Assembly: GCF_001039355.2 (NCBI RefSeq)
Contig: NW_019775466.1
Coordinates: forward strand, 193,143-257,142
DNA: 64,000 bases
Source: Lingula anatina
Lineage: Eukaryota > Brachiopoda > Lingulata > Lingulida > Lingulidae
Reading direction: 5' to 3'
This document shows positions 1 through 13,900 of this stretch, one piece after another. Within the stretch, counting starts at the first letter, position 1. Every line of letters begins with the position of its first letter. The position numbers were made by a program, and so were the translations under genes. Under the pieces are notes generated by a model. The model saw nothing but the letters and a program-made list of their open reading frames with translations, searched no databases and had not been told where the DNA came from.

Positions 1-1902
1 GGCAATTAATATAAATTTATTTCAATTATCCAGTAAAACCATTTTTCTTGCATTTCTTTACAGTAATTTGGATGATAATGTCAAATTATAACTGACATAA
101 CCAAACGCAGTACCTTGCAATTTCTAATTATTTTTTATTACTGAAAAAAAAACTAGTTAACTGTTATTTTACTTTCACCCATTAGGTCAGTATACTCTTC
201 TCCTGACTTCACTTGCACAATGTCTCACGTCAGAAACCTACCATTTCATGAATATCTAGCACATCATTTTAAAGCACAAGCACAGCAAGAGCTCATTTCC
301 CATGCACTCTTGCTCCTATTACCAAATACCATGTTTACTTTGAATTCAACATTCTTTTCAGCTGTATCTCAGCTTGTCACTGTCCCCACCATGTTGTCCC
401 CACTTGGTGAACAAGAGGGTCAGCCTCCCCATTGCTAAATGACTAATTTTTGTCCTGCAAAACTATTTCAACTGACAACTATGTTGTTTTGAAAGGATGA
501 CCAGTTTTTGTGAAAATACAAACTCCTCTTAGCATAATTATATCAGACCTCCCGCCCCTAAATTTCCCCTATTCCAAAGATTTTCTAGCAGCAGCTAGGC
601 TTATATACATCTTTTAGTTAATCAGAGAACAAGGAAATAATTTTGGTTTATTGATAAATGTGTCACTTTTTGAATACCGCAGAAGTAAGATGCTTTTACT
701 CTCACGAAAAGATAATTGTAGAACAGTGTCTTACATTACCAGTATCATGAATGTCAATGCCACTACTGCAAGATGCTCTCAACTTAGAGCATGCAGCCCT
801 AAAAGGGGTACTTAAAAACAATTCTAATTATGTTGAATCTGGTGGTTCCTATTTGTCTTATATTTACTAAGAAAACAGAAGCTTGCTAATTTCGAAAGGG
901 AAAATAAACAATTCATTTGGATTCCAGAACACACACACACACACTCCCAATCCCTGTGGTGACTGTGCACAGGTAAACACATACCTATCCTCACTTAGTA
1001 CTATTCTGGAAGGAGGTATATTATGTAACATATTTTGTCTGACCAAAATTTACATTAAGCATACTACTGATTTTTTGTGTATATAAAATATTGGTCCTTT
1101 TTTTATCAGATTATTTATGGTTGACATCTATTTTGTTTTGATAACCTTCAACGCAATTACAAAGTCTAAATCCTTCCATTACAGAGGGAATCTACACCCC
1201 CCCCCAAAAAAAAAGGAAGAAAAAGTTATATTTTTTACAAAAACATGCTACTTCAATCTATCCCTTACAATTAATATCCTTGATACAATCTACTTTTCAG
1301 TCCTTCAGTTTGATTTTAAAAAATTCCCAGGATTTTTTGCCTAGGAGCACCTGGAGAGATATTCCATTAAATGTGGCCAGATTGGTCAGTCACTACTTAA
1401 GCAGATACACTTAATGTTACCTCCCCAAGAGTGGACTTGATGACTATCTGTTAAGGCTACACATAATCTGTCAGAACCAACTACTGATTCCCATCCTGGC
1501 AGGTTTCTGAACTGTAATGAACCTGTTGAAGAGCTGACCCCCGAAATCTTAATGTATTTTATTGGTTCACTTAGAAAATATATTTAGTTATTTTGAACCA
1601 GATAAGATTCTCTGTGGCGGTGATTATTACTTTATTAGAATGTTAGTGTCTGAAGGTATACCAAAATAGTGACAATTAATTTTCTAAATGTAGCAAATAG
1701 TGCACTGAACTATTTCTGTGTGCAGGTATGTGTACCTAACACAAACAAGCTGCTCATTTTCCATCTGAATTAAGTTGAGGCAAACCATATTTCACAAAAA
1801 AATGAATGTGGGTTCTTACAAAACATACAAATCATTCTATTACCACAGACCAACAACCGTTTATTGAAACATAAAGCAGAGCTGTGATAAAAGTTATCTT
1901 AC
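1..1902 (-). other. TIKI intron 3 (part); no exon seen
   Basis: The region lies downstream of the TIKI exon 3 donor (GTAAGA, reading leftwards from 1902). I looked on the minus strand for the next TIKI exon, expected to continue FGAG-H, and did not find it. It is AT-rich, with a short C/A homopolymer stretch near 1197-1213. No other gene is supported. Confidence 0.6.
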
Positions 1903-4900
1903 CTGCACCAAAAGCAAAGAAAAAACTTCTGTCCGGGTACTGTTTTAAAAGCTGTCCTACTCTCCGTGCCATTCGGGCATTTCGTTTGTAGATAAGTTCT
2001 TGTCGGAAATAATTGTCAATATTTTTGGCAGTTGAAAGCTCCCTAGGTGGGAGCGAGGTATTGACGAGATTCGGCACTTGGGCTGAGTCTTGGTTAAAAA
2101 TGACAGAGTTCAAGTCTCCACAGTTATAGTGTTTTATTAAGTCTTCTGTAGTGTACGGCATATTCCCCATGCCAATTCTGTAGTTTTCATGCTGCCACAG
2201 GGTCTGGTTTAAGGCAAATACTACCTAAAAAGATATATATAGATTAATGAATAAGTTTCAAAAGAAAAGGTACAATACATTTTTATATAATGACTTGATT
2301 GGGCTAGCTTTTAACCCCCTCAGCACATTTAAAGTAAAACAAAAATTTGGTTAGGCAGTTATTAGGTGAAGAATTATGTCTGCTGACAACAGGGAACAGA
2401 AAAAATATAAAGTTTACAATTTTGACAATTAAGAAGTATACGAAAATAAAAACACTAAAATCAATTTCTTTTTCAATTGCTGTAATATAAATTAATTTTC
2501 CACCTTCAAATCAACAGATCAACAAATTCAAAAATAAGTTTTCCCAATCTAGTTGACTAAAATTTATGGAAAATGTCATTTAGTTAGAGTGTCATAAAAA
2601 ATATTAACTCTTTTTAAAGTGGAGTAATATCCACTTCTTGCATCTTGAAATCTTAGAATCTGGCTCTTTTTTAGAAGTATTTTATTGATAACTATAATGA
2701 GCAGAAAAATTCCTGCCAATAACTTCAACAGATTTTATAAAAATCAGTTTGGAGAATTTTTTTAATAGTAAAGGAATTCTGGACACTTAAATAGAAAAAA
2801 GAATTCAGAGAAAGCGTCTGACATACTTTTCTAATATTAAATTGGGCAGGTTACTTGTTAGACAAAGTCAAATCACACCCAAACTGACCAAAGACCTAGG
2901 GCATTACCTTAAAAATAATACAGACAAATGACCCCAACAGTGAAATGTTCTAGCTTTCTTAGTGGTCACTCCTGTGCAACAGCTTCTGCATCACTGTTTG
3001 CACAACTGTTGTTGTGTATTCTAGAAGCATGCAATCCTAGATTTTCAACATCATCCACAACTGTTGTAATGCTCGCATTGGCAATGTAATCAGAACACAA
3101 CTGGGAGAAAATTACAAAAAGTAACATGGTGATTTGTTGAAAGTGAGCTATTTGTGAAAACCAAATAGTTGGGAGTTTGTTTGGGCTAATGTCATTTGAG
3201 GGAACAAATGTTAGCAATTGCAGTTTTTATGCCAGACAAAATGTTTATAAATTGGCTTGCCGCTGGTACATAATCTTGCATACTGTTTGACCCCTGAAGG
3301 CAGAATCCAAGTTTTGCTACCCTGTGGGAGCTACTTGGGAAAATACTAATATGACTTCAAGTAGTGAGAAAAGACAACTAATAACAGTGTTTTTGGCTGT
3401 TATTTTTTGTTAATATCATTTGTCAATTTACCAATTATCTGTAATTATTTTGGTCAATCAGTGATCTGAACCCAGTTTTTGCAGAAATCAAAATATCATT
3501 TAAGTATTTAAATATAGGAAAAAAACTACAGAAAAGGATCATAATACTGAAATGGTGTATCTAACCTGCTATGAAGAACAAAAAGTAGTCTGGATCCAGC
3601 TTAAAGTCTATTACAGGATGGCCATGTAACCAAAGCCATGTCATCACAATATCTACTGCACAGGTTTTGAGAGGGGTTTCCATAAAAACATTGGCATCTA
3701 TCTTAGTTTGTTTGAAATGTTTGTAAAGAACCTGCCATCTGGGATTATGTTCACTGTTAAACTGATACACCCACATCAACCTGGCTTATGGCAGTAGGAA
3801 AGGAATGTGCACAGACTAGAAATCACTCCTCATTTTTCTTAAATGACAGATTTTGGATAATGTGTATTTTCATTACTTTTTTTAATCAAAAAGAAAAAGC
3901 AAAGCAGTAACTTCAATACTTCAATACTATCAGAAATATTAAATGTGCCAAGCAAGTTTATGCTATAGAAGAGATTATTGTATAATATTATAAGACTATT
4001 TGTTTGGCTCCTCACTGTATATTAATATATATTTTGAGAAAAATTTTGCTTGTTTTTTAAGCATTTTTCTTCTACAGGTAATATTTCAATAATCAGGAAC
4101 ACCATGATAGTGATTGAAATACTATAAAAACCATTTGTTCAACTCCCATGCATTTGTATAGAACTGATACTAATTCACAGCACCTGAAGTCATTCACATG
4201 GCCATTTAATATTTTTTTTAGATTTCAATTTATGACATTTCACATTAAATGCCTTTGAAGTGAATCTCCTACGACATCTGAAATTGGCACGAAATCCTAG
4301 ATGCCTTCCAGCTATAAGGAGACAAAGCTCCCAGCTGCACAGTAGACACTTTGAACTTGAGTTAACATGCTTAATAAACATAAAAAAAAACATAGCAAAG
4401 CTGAATGTATTTACAGACTCCCATTAAAATTACTTTGATTAGTAGTATGAAATAATATTATAATTTTTTTAACAATTAAAGATACAAAATGCCTTTAGTT
4501 ATAGTTCATGTATGCACCTCCTAGAAGCCTTTCAGAAAAGGGATAGTTGAAAAAAGGTTAACTAAAAAGGTTTCCATTTCATTTAAATCTAAATATGTCA
4601 CCAACATATATTATTTGGGACATGCAACTTCTTTAAAAGAAAAAACGGGACCAGGAATGTAAAATACATAAATCAAATTCACAAGTGACTGCCTTGCACC
4701 TAATTTATCATCAATACAGTTCTTTCAAAGCACATCCTCACACTTTTCAAGCATGAAAGAGTAAGAACAGTAACATATCTGTGAAGGGGGCTTTAATGTC
4801 CCTAGCATGTCCAGTTTACAAGTTTAAACTGCCTGTCATTAAGGTTCACTCCTGCCTTTTACATGCTGGGGAGGCATGAGGAACAGCACTTAAGGTATAG

Positions 4901-7900
4901 CAGAAACATGTAGGCTGAAAGAAAAATGGGGGATATTCAGCTGAGTTTGTTTGAAATATCTGACACTGCTTGAAACACAACTCAGTTGGGAATTTTGTGA
5001 TAGTTTACAAAACTGTTTATCTCTGAGAAGGAAGTGTCTTTCATGTATGCCCACAGTTTCTAGAATACCCAGCTGATTCTGATTCCATTAAGACAGCATT
5101 ACATAGGGATTTCTCTAATTATAACTTCACAACCTCTGTGGTTATATCAGAAACATCTTGCTCTTTTGAAATGTTCATTGTGTACTGTCATCAGCCCTTT
5201 CTCTCCTCCTTCCAAAATTATATTTTCATACAATGGAAAATCCTTTGCTAAATTTGCATTTCACCCTCAGTTTTGAATAGGTTTTTTTATTTTTAATAAT
5301 ATACAGAACCAAACATTTGCTTTTACATAAGCATCAGGACATGAGGTATGGGCTGACATCATTTTTTTAAACTTTACACCCCTTCCAAAATAACATTTTG
5401 ACACTTAATTATTTTGAGGCTGTAAATTCATTTTCTTGTGGTATTTAATGGTCAGAGTAGGACATATATCAAATACATTGGCAAGCATGACCTTTACTTA
5501 AACAAATAATAATCATTCTGTTCCCAGAAACATCACAGGACTTAATATCACCATTATTCACACACCCATCCCTTCCTTTTTGTGACTTGGTTTGCCACTC
5601 CCTTCTTTACCAGTAGTCAATGAACAGCCCCACTCAGAAGTTATTCCCTACTGGGTGTCAGACTGTCTGGCAGCCAGAGACTTATTATAACTGGACTTAA
5701 TTTTGCTTAACAAGCCCCAAAGGACCTGGACCTATTCACCAGTAAATCCCCGGCCATATCACCATATGTTCTCTGGGAGGGGCATCAAGGTTTGAGGAGG
5801 TCAGCTGTCTTCTACTAAATTGTTTTAAATTGACCATGATTGATAAAGAGGTGTGAAGTGTGTCTGGCAGATTCAGATGTTACAGGCAGGGAAAGGAGTG
5901 TGGTCTTTTGGCAACAAATTATGACATCATTCTTATTTATCTTACACAAAATAACTTTTGAGACACATTCACCTTTTCATTGAAGATATTCTTTGAAGAT
6001 TCCTTTAATGTACTTTTGGAGTCATCCATTTATCATCATTAATAATGACATTGGATTTCCTTATCATAATTTATCTCTAAACTAAATTCATTACCTGTTT
6101 TAAATCAAACTTCACACAAGCCAGGTTTTCCCTCAGCAAGCAACATGTTTTTAAAGATTAATTTAACAATTTAACATATCCTACAAATAATACATGATAA
6201 GTTTTAGAGACATGACAAAACTACTCGACACACCTCCAACACTGAATTTTTTCATTCAAACTATACTTGGATTTCAAGAAACTGATATTGAAACTTAATC
6301 TAAAAAGAAAGTACCTATTTTTCTACAAAGTTGCAAACATTTGTATCAATTTCAGGCCACCCATGCTGATTTACATCCAGATCAAATAAGTATTTATTTA
6401 TCTGTGATCTAAGTGTGGAATAATATTTGCTTGCAGCTTTCAAGCAGAGGTTTATGACAGTTGTAAAGTGATGACAAACTGGCATTTGGCAATGTCAACA
6501 CATCAGTTGAACAGTAGCAGTTTTTAACATCCAAACCTGTAGGCATCAGATTTAGCTTAATGGCCCATCTTAGGATTTATAATTCCTGGATTAAGCTGCT
6601 TTTAAGAATAAAATCTTCTACTGGTAAAGCTGAGCCTGATGAGAAATCCAACTCATTTAAATCACTAGCCCATTTAACAAAATTTATCTGAGGGAAGTGG
6701 GGCGAGGGTGGTGCCAAGCATAACATGTAACGAATATGTTAATGGGTCAGATATTAGCCATCTCTTTCTCGGTTACTCCAATTATGCCAAAATGTAACAT
6801 AATTATCAAACCAAACAGAATGATTTTCTGCAGACTGAAAAACATCTGTTTATTAAATTGTTGCCAATTATAAGAATCACTAGCCTTGGCCCAGCTGGCT
6901 TTCCTTTATCTTCAGATTTCATACCTACATGGCAGTGACATAATAAAGATTACACCACCCAACATCCCTGGTTTACCAATCAAGAAAAACAAAGCCTGGA
7001 ATTTGTTTGCTGTTTCTCAAACCTCCCCAAAGAAACATTTACTATTCCTTATCATGAGTCAAATGTAACACTATCACAATCTCAAGATCCCCCCTACTTG
7101 TGTTTTGACATATTGGATATTTGCTACACTTGTTGTCACTTCTACCCTGTCCATAAGGAGATCAAATTTGACGTTGAAGTCTTCTGGGTCTCACTGTGGC
7201 TGGGGTCAATACATATCAGTAGGGCAGGTATTTAACACTGTTTGTCAGTGATAACCTTTCAGGAGAAATGAGATATTGTATAGGAGACTGATACAGAGAT
7301 GAGAAGAACAGGGTCTGCTGTCAGTGATAAAAATGAATTTATCTCAAGATCTATTCTTTTTTTATCTCTTTTAAATATCTTTTGCTTGCTCTTCACTTTT
7401 ATGTTTCGTGGAAACAACTGTTAGTTTATGCAACATATTAGATCCATTAAAAGTTCTAGCTAACTTGATTTTTCCTGTTTTTCACTGGATGTAAGACCAA
7501 ATGACTGCCGCCTCTATTGAAATTGGGCACCTTGAATTTTATTAGTACTGGAAGCCAACTTTTTTCTTACCAAAATGTATATTATTCCTTCAAGCCACCC
7601 ACTTGTATTTTAACCCCTAAAAAGAACACTGGGATCAATTTCCTTCAAACCCTTTGAACTAAAGTGATATCACACAATGATAATCATCCTTCACTTTATC
7701 CCTCCTCTCTTCCTATTATGGCCCTAAATCTGTGTATTTTACAAGTATTTCAACCTACTCATGTGTGGGGGCCAGGTAGTATATGCAAACACCAAAGTAA
7801 GAGGATCGCCAAATAGCTCAATGTGATTGACACTACGGTTAGATTTCACAATCTCCTCTAACAGTCAGTGTAATTACCTTTTTTCAAGTGCAAAATAGCC

Positions 7901-10900
7901 ATTGGTTTGGATGGGCTTGACTTCTGGAGTACATGTGGCATATTTCTGTGAGAATTCGGCTTAAGGAAAGACTAACATTGAGTACCCTGGTGTAATTAAT
8001 AAGAGATTAGGTATCTGTCTTCAATGGGAGAGAAAACTAGAACTGAATGCAAAGTCACTCTCTTCCCATTTGACTCCTGCTATCTCATACAAATTGAAAT
8101 TGGCCCCAGTGGCTAGGGACCTGAAAAAATGCAGCATCTACGATTACAGAAAGAACAATACAAACAATACTTTGCGCTGTGCTATGTGTCATCCCTAAAG
8201 CTCTGTCAACTATTTTTTCTCCACAAAAAAATGATAAAGTGTAGCCTTCATACCATTCTTCTCTTTCACAACACAAGTGTTGAATGTAATTGGTGTACAT
8301 TCCCAAGGCAGCTGTCTGTCTCTACTGCATATTTTTTTCCTGTGGGACATTTTATCTGCTAAGTGACAACTAACGCAAAAACACCAAAAGAATAGACAAT
8401 GACATGTTCAATATTTAAAGAAAGAGGTACAATAGACGATTGTAAGTTACAACTATTTCCATTCTAAAACTAATCAACAGGTCCCTTTTTACTGTATGTC
8501 ATAATATCTGTAAACAGCACTACGAGATTTGTATGCCGTAGTTGTAAGAAATGACTTCTACAAAACAGACACCAATTTCAGGCTAATTCTATAGAAATGG
8601 CCTTTTTAGAGATGGGTCTTTCTAACTTAATATACATCTAGGGAGCTCACTATGATTTCTAACCATAAGAAACCCCTTCCAATCTTTCTGTTATGCCACC
8701 TACCATGATTACAACTGAGTTTTTAAACATGCTGTTAAATTATATCCCTATGTTTACAAATTGTAAATCACAAGGTCTACTGAAATAAAACATATTATCT
8801 GGAAAATAGATTTTCAGTTTTAAAACTTGGTGTTGGAACAGTGGACAACAGGGAGAAAAGACCATGTCACCAGATTGTGGGGTGATATCTAGGGTCCAGT
8901 TGCATTCATTGTCCTAGACAGGTATTTTCCCATAGAATAAACAAAGACAATAGTTCTTAATTACAGAAAAGGTGGACATACATTTCCATTATCGAGTCCT
9001 ATCTTTTGCCAAAATTCTTCTCTCAATCTGAATAAATGGGAATCAATTAAAATGTAAGATATTTTTGTGCTGTAGCATGATTTATGGAGGCAGAAAAGTG
9101 TTTAATTTATTAAGCACTTCAGTGTTGCTACATAGTTTAACTTCACTCACTGATACTGTGACAGGTACCTCCTGCAGACTTGAAAAAAAATCAAAGAATC
9201 AACCGATTATTGATAGATCAGATCAATAAGTCTCTTCCATTGAAATTAGAGGTTAAATTGCTGGAGGTGTGTTTTGTTGCTCATGGATGCAACAAAAGAA
9301 CAGGGGTGTTAAAGAGGGTGCCTTGGGATATTGATCAATAATTGAAAGAGATCAGCTTGACTGATTTTTCTGTTTTATTTATTCAGCCTTTTGAACATAC
9401 GCCTTTTTTATTTGTTACAAAGCAGACATTGTATACACCTAGAAAGCCGCAACCAACTAAATTGTCACTCATTTCTATAAAGATGTTTCTGAACTATAAA
9501 GCATAAAGTCAAAAGGTCTTGACCTCCCAAAATAATTAAGTCCAAGCTACGTAATACTAATCTTACTTAATACGTTGTTAATCAATAGTTTTCAACCAAA
9601 ATGTGTGACTGTTCAGTGAACCATGAATACGTTCACACCTGCAACAGGTTTGTTATCAACTTCTAATTTTCTCTCTCAATAAAAATCAATAAAAGCATTC
9701 TTCCTGTGCATGGAGTTAATTTCGCATCTCATTTTGGACACTTTGGCAACAAAGACTTGGAAAAGAAATTAAAACTCAAAATTGGACCCCAGAGAAACTA
9801 ATTGGTATATCAATATTGGTCTGGTTAATCTAAATGGTTCACTGGAATAATGTGTTTGGGTACAACATGTACACAGGTTGGCCTCCTTGAGTTTTTCACT
9901 AAGCACTTGTGTATTCACAAATAATTAGCCCACTACTAAAACACATCATAGAGAAAAACTTTTTTATGAACTGCTGGTCATTTAATCCTGCAAATCCTGG
10001 TGGAATTTCAGCACTCGTGAAATTTAAAAGAAACTGAAGCTCACTATATTTTTGTTCTTGCCAATAATCAACTGTATGCTACAGCAGTTAATGAAAAGGG
10101 TTATCCTTATATTACCAAAACAAGCTGTAATTGCAACCATTAATGACTAATCAAGCCATGCTAATATGTTTATGTTTAGATATATAATTTCAAAATATGA
10201 CTGTGACCCATTCTTTTACAAGAATAACAATTATGTTCCACATCACCGAGCTTCAGACATTGTTTGCTCCAAGGAAAACATGCATTCAATTTACTTCGGT
10301 TGACCAGATTCTGCATGTAAAATGGGCAACCACTTTTAACCTGTCTATGCTTTTGGATACACAAACTTTATATATTTTGCAACAAAACACGACTTAAGTG
10401 TGCATTAACACGTCTATATGATTTCACACAATAGCCACATTTGCAGCATGTGCGAATAAGAATAAGACGTCCCCTTCGAACTCAAGGAAGGCTGGTTGAA
10501 GTTATGAATGAAGGGGAAAATGGGGACTTGTTGATACACACCTCCTTAGGGCTAAGTGTATACTGCTACCACTTTTTAGAGGATTACTAAAAATCGCAAA
10601 TATTTGCACAATTATTTTGGAGTGCTTTAACAAGTTGATAGAGTGCCCAATGCTCTTCCTGCCTGATAGCCATCAACTGCAGTAGGGGGTAGCGCCAGAG
10701 AAAGACCGCCTGTTCGCTCAGACCCACACGGCGCAATTTGGGATCTATCCTTCTTTACATTTTGCTGTTTTTTGTTTTACTTACTTAGGCTTTGGTAATG
10801 TTGATTCAGTTTGGCTTTCTATGGAGAAAGGCAAAAAAAAAGAATACACTGGACTTTTTTTTAGCTTTTTGCTTTCCTACTTTTTGACTGATCCAATGTT

Positions 10901-13900
10901 TGGGTAGAGTAAAGTACTGCAGACTTCTTGCAGTGCTTTAACAGTCTGATGCTGCTTAATTTGGTCAAAAAGACAGGAAAAGCAGGTGCTCAAGCTTCCA
11001 GTCTTTTTATTTTTTTTCATGCAGTAATGCTCCTTACAGGGCACAGGATATGTTAAGAAGAGAAACAACATGCTCTGCCTTACACAATTAAGTACTTTAA
11101 ATGATGGACAAGTTTTCAGACACTTTACAATTACATCACTTCCTCATAAAAAAGATGAAGAAGCTATAAAAAATGAAGTATGCAACGAGTGTCTTCCTCT
11201 TACCTCTTGTCCCCTTTTGCTGAAGTTCAAAAAAGTAAAATTTTGCCCACAGACACAGAACTTAAAAAATGTTGAGAAACCATAATGTGCTAATGCAACC
11301 CCTCTGGTTATGACTACTCAGACTCAAATTACAGAAAATCATGTTTCCTAACGGCATCTTTTTATTCAAAGCTAATATACCCTAAGACTTTTTTATGTTT
11401 GCTAAACATTACCTCACTTGTAACTCTTTACTTCACTTGATAGCCAAGGTTATGCAAACAGGTAGTAGTTCAATTATTGGTAGTGTACTATAAAACAGTG
11501 CTGAGAGGCGGGTATCTTGTTGCTTCATTCCACTATTTTTTCTTACCTATTTAGACTTAAAAGTATTCTTTTCAGGATTTTTGCACCAAGACTATATTTT
11601 AAAGTCTATTCCTCTTTTATTCTATTGCTAATTAAATAGATGAATCAGCAATAATGTAATGCTTGAAATTTTGCAAAATAGATGCACATTTATTTGCACA
11701 ACACAAGAATTCCAATAAAACATGAGAATGATCAGTCTCTCAACTATAATTTTATAACCTATAAGGCAGTAAAACAACTAATAACAGCATCATATACAGT
11801 ACCCCTTTTAAAAACATATCAATTACAAAACACTACTGGTTGTTGGGGGTTCTCTTGTGTTCACATTGCTAAAGTGGCAGGTTAATTTGATCCCATTGAT
11901 AAATTAATTCAATAACTTTCACAATACACTACCTTAGACCTACAGTGCTATCTTTTCTTTTCTTTGATGTCAGGACCTTCCCACTGAGTTTACAACCTGT
12001 ACAACATTAAATTAATTCAATAACTTTCACAATACAGTGCCTAATTTACACAAGGCTATCTTTACTCCCCTTTGAAGCTGGCCCTTCCCACTGAGTTTAC
12101 ATGTATATCATTTCACCTGAGTAGATAATGTGAAATCAACCAGTTGAAATTCATATGTCAGACTATTTCAATTCTTCTTCCCTTTTTATTAAGGACAGTA
12201 CCACCACTAGTATTACTATGCTTGGGCTTTTAATTGCACAGTTTCACATAATTTACTTGTTCTATTTCAGCCACTTACTGGTATGGTATTGAAGGCATTG
12301 TTTAGAATGGCATTCCAGATAAGCAATCCTCCATCTGCTTACACTGATTAAATATGGTTTACATTCAATTAACAGATTTTAAAACAAGCCTAAAATGAAT
12401 CTAAAGTTAAGTATCCATACTGGAATCACCTGGTCTTTGCACAAACTACTCACAGCTTACCCACCATCCCATGGGATGCAAATTTTAGGACTTGGTAGTA
12501 CAACCAAAATGGGATATTTTCTCAGTTTAACAGACAAAATAACACCCATACATTGCCATGTGCATTTGAAACCTGAAACAAAATTTGAAAAGTAAAAGCC
12601 CAGGGGGATTCATTTCAGGTATTTCAAAGAAAAGTCAATCATAGAATAATAAATGTCACAAAATATTAAACCAAACAAAAAAGGGATTAAAGGTCACAGC
12701 TGTGACAGTCAGTGGCCGTGATATACTGTCAGGGTAGAAAATGCATGTAGAGGCAATTCATCATTGCCTTTTCAAGATTATGATTCCAAGGTAAAGCTTT
12801 ATTGTAATGATTAACTAAACTCACAATGAAGATTATTCTTGACTCTAGATGCTTATTTATAGCACTGATATTGTAAATATCAATCATTGCGTTAATCTCA
12901 TATTACAAAGAGATGCCACTACTTTTTATACTATTTCTGTGTTTTTTGTTATTAGTAACAGCCTCCTTTCTTCAATTAAAATTAATTGTAAAAGATAAAA
13001 TTATTATCACTGCTATTGAGATGCAAATTACTGAAATATGATAAATGCAAACAAATTAAACCAATCTGTTCTGAGGGATTTCTGTTAATAGGACTTGGGG
13101 GACTTTGTTTTAAGGACAAATTAAACATTTCTCATTTATAATTATCTGCATTTACTTTTGGTTTCAGATTTTAAAGAGGGTTGAGAGCCTTGTCAATAGG
13201 AATATAAGTGAAGCCAAATTTTTATATTTGGTTTTGTGGGGTAATTTTTTCAGTGACCAGATCAGAATTGCAGCACTTAGACAGTTACTGACAAAAAATC
13301 AATGTAATTACCGGAAAGAACAAGTAATTGTCTTAGAAATACATGGACACAGCAGAGACAACATGCAATCTGCTGGTAATTTTCTTATCTATCTGTGCCA
13401 ATACTTCTACTAAAAGGCCAACTTATATGGATTGAGAACTTCTTCAAGTTGGCAGATTCAATGAAATGGATGTATTGGAGCTGCCAAAATACATATTTCT
13501 CAGTTGTTTCACTCAGTTTTCAACAAATCAGTCATGTCATAAGCATAACCACTGTGTCTGATTTTTTCTTTCATATCTATACACAAAAAGATACAGATTC
13601 ATTAAGAAAGGAACCAATAATTTTTCAAGAGATATTTTGAAATGTATGAATTTCTTTTTTAAATAATGACATACCTATCTAAACTTAAATGACAAATAGA
13701 TATTTGCACTTCATACCAACTGGATTCTCACACCTGATGGAGCCTTTGAGACTAAGGAGAACTGGCGGTGCCCCCTGCATTCCCACAAAAGGTCAGGGGG
13801 GTACACAGTGCCAGTCAGACATGAAACAACATATTCATTTTAATTACCAGAGACCTTGAAATAAAAGTAAAGTTAAACCTGGTTAACAATGGCCCATAGG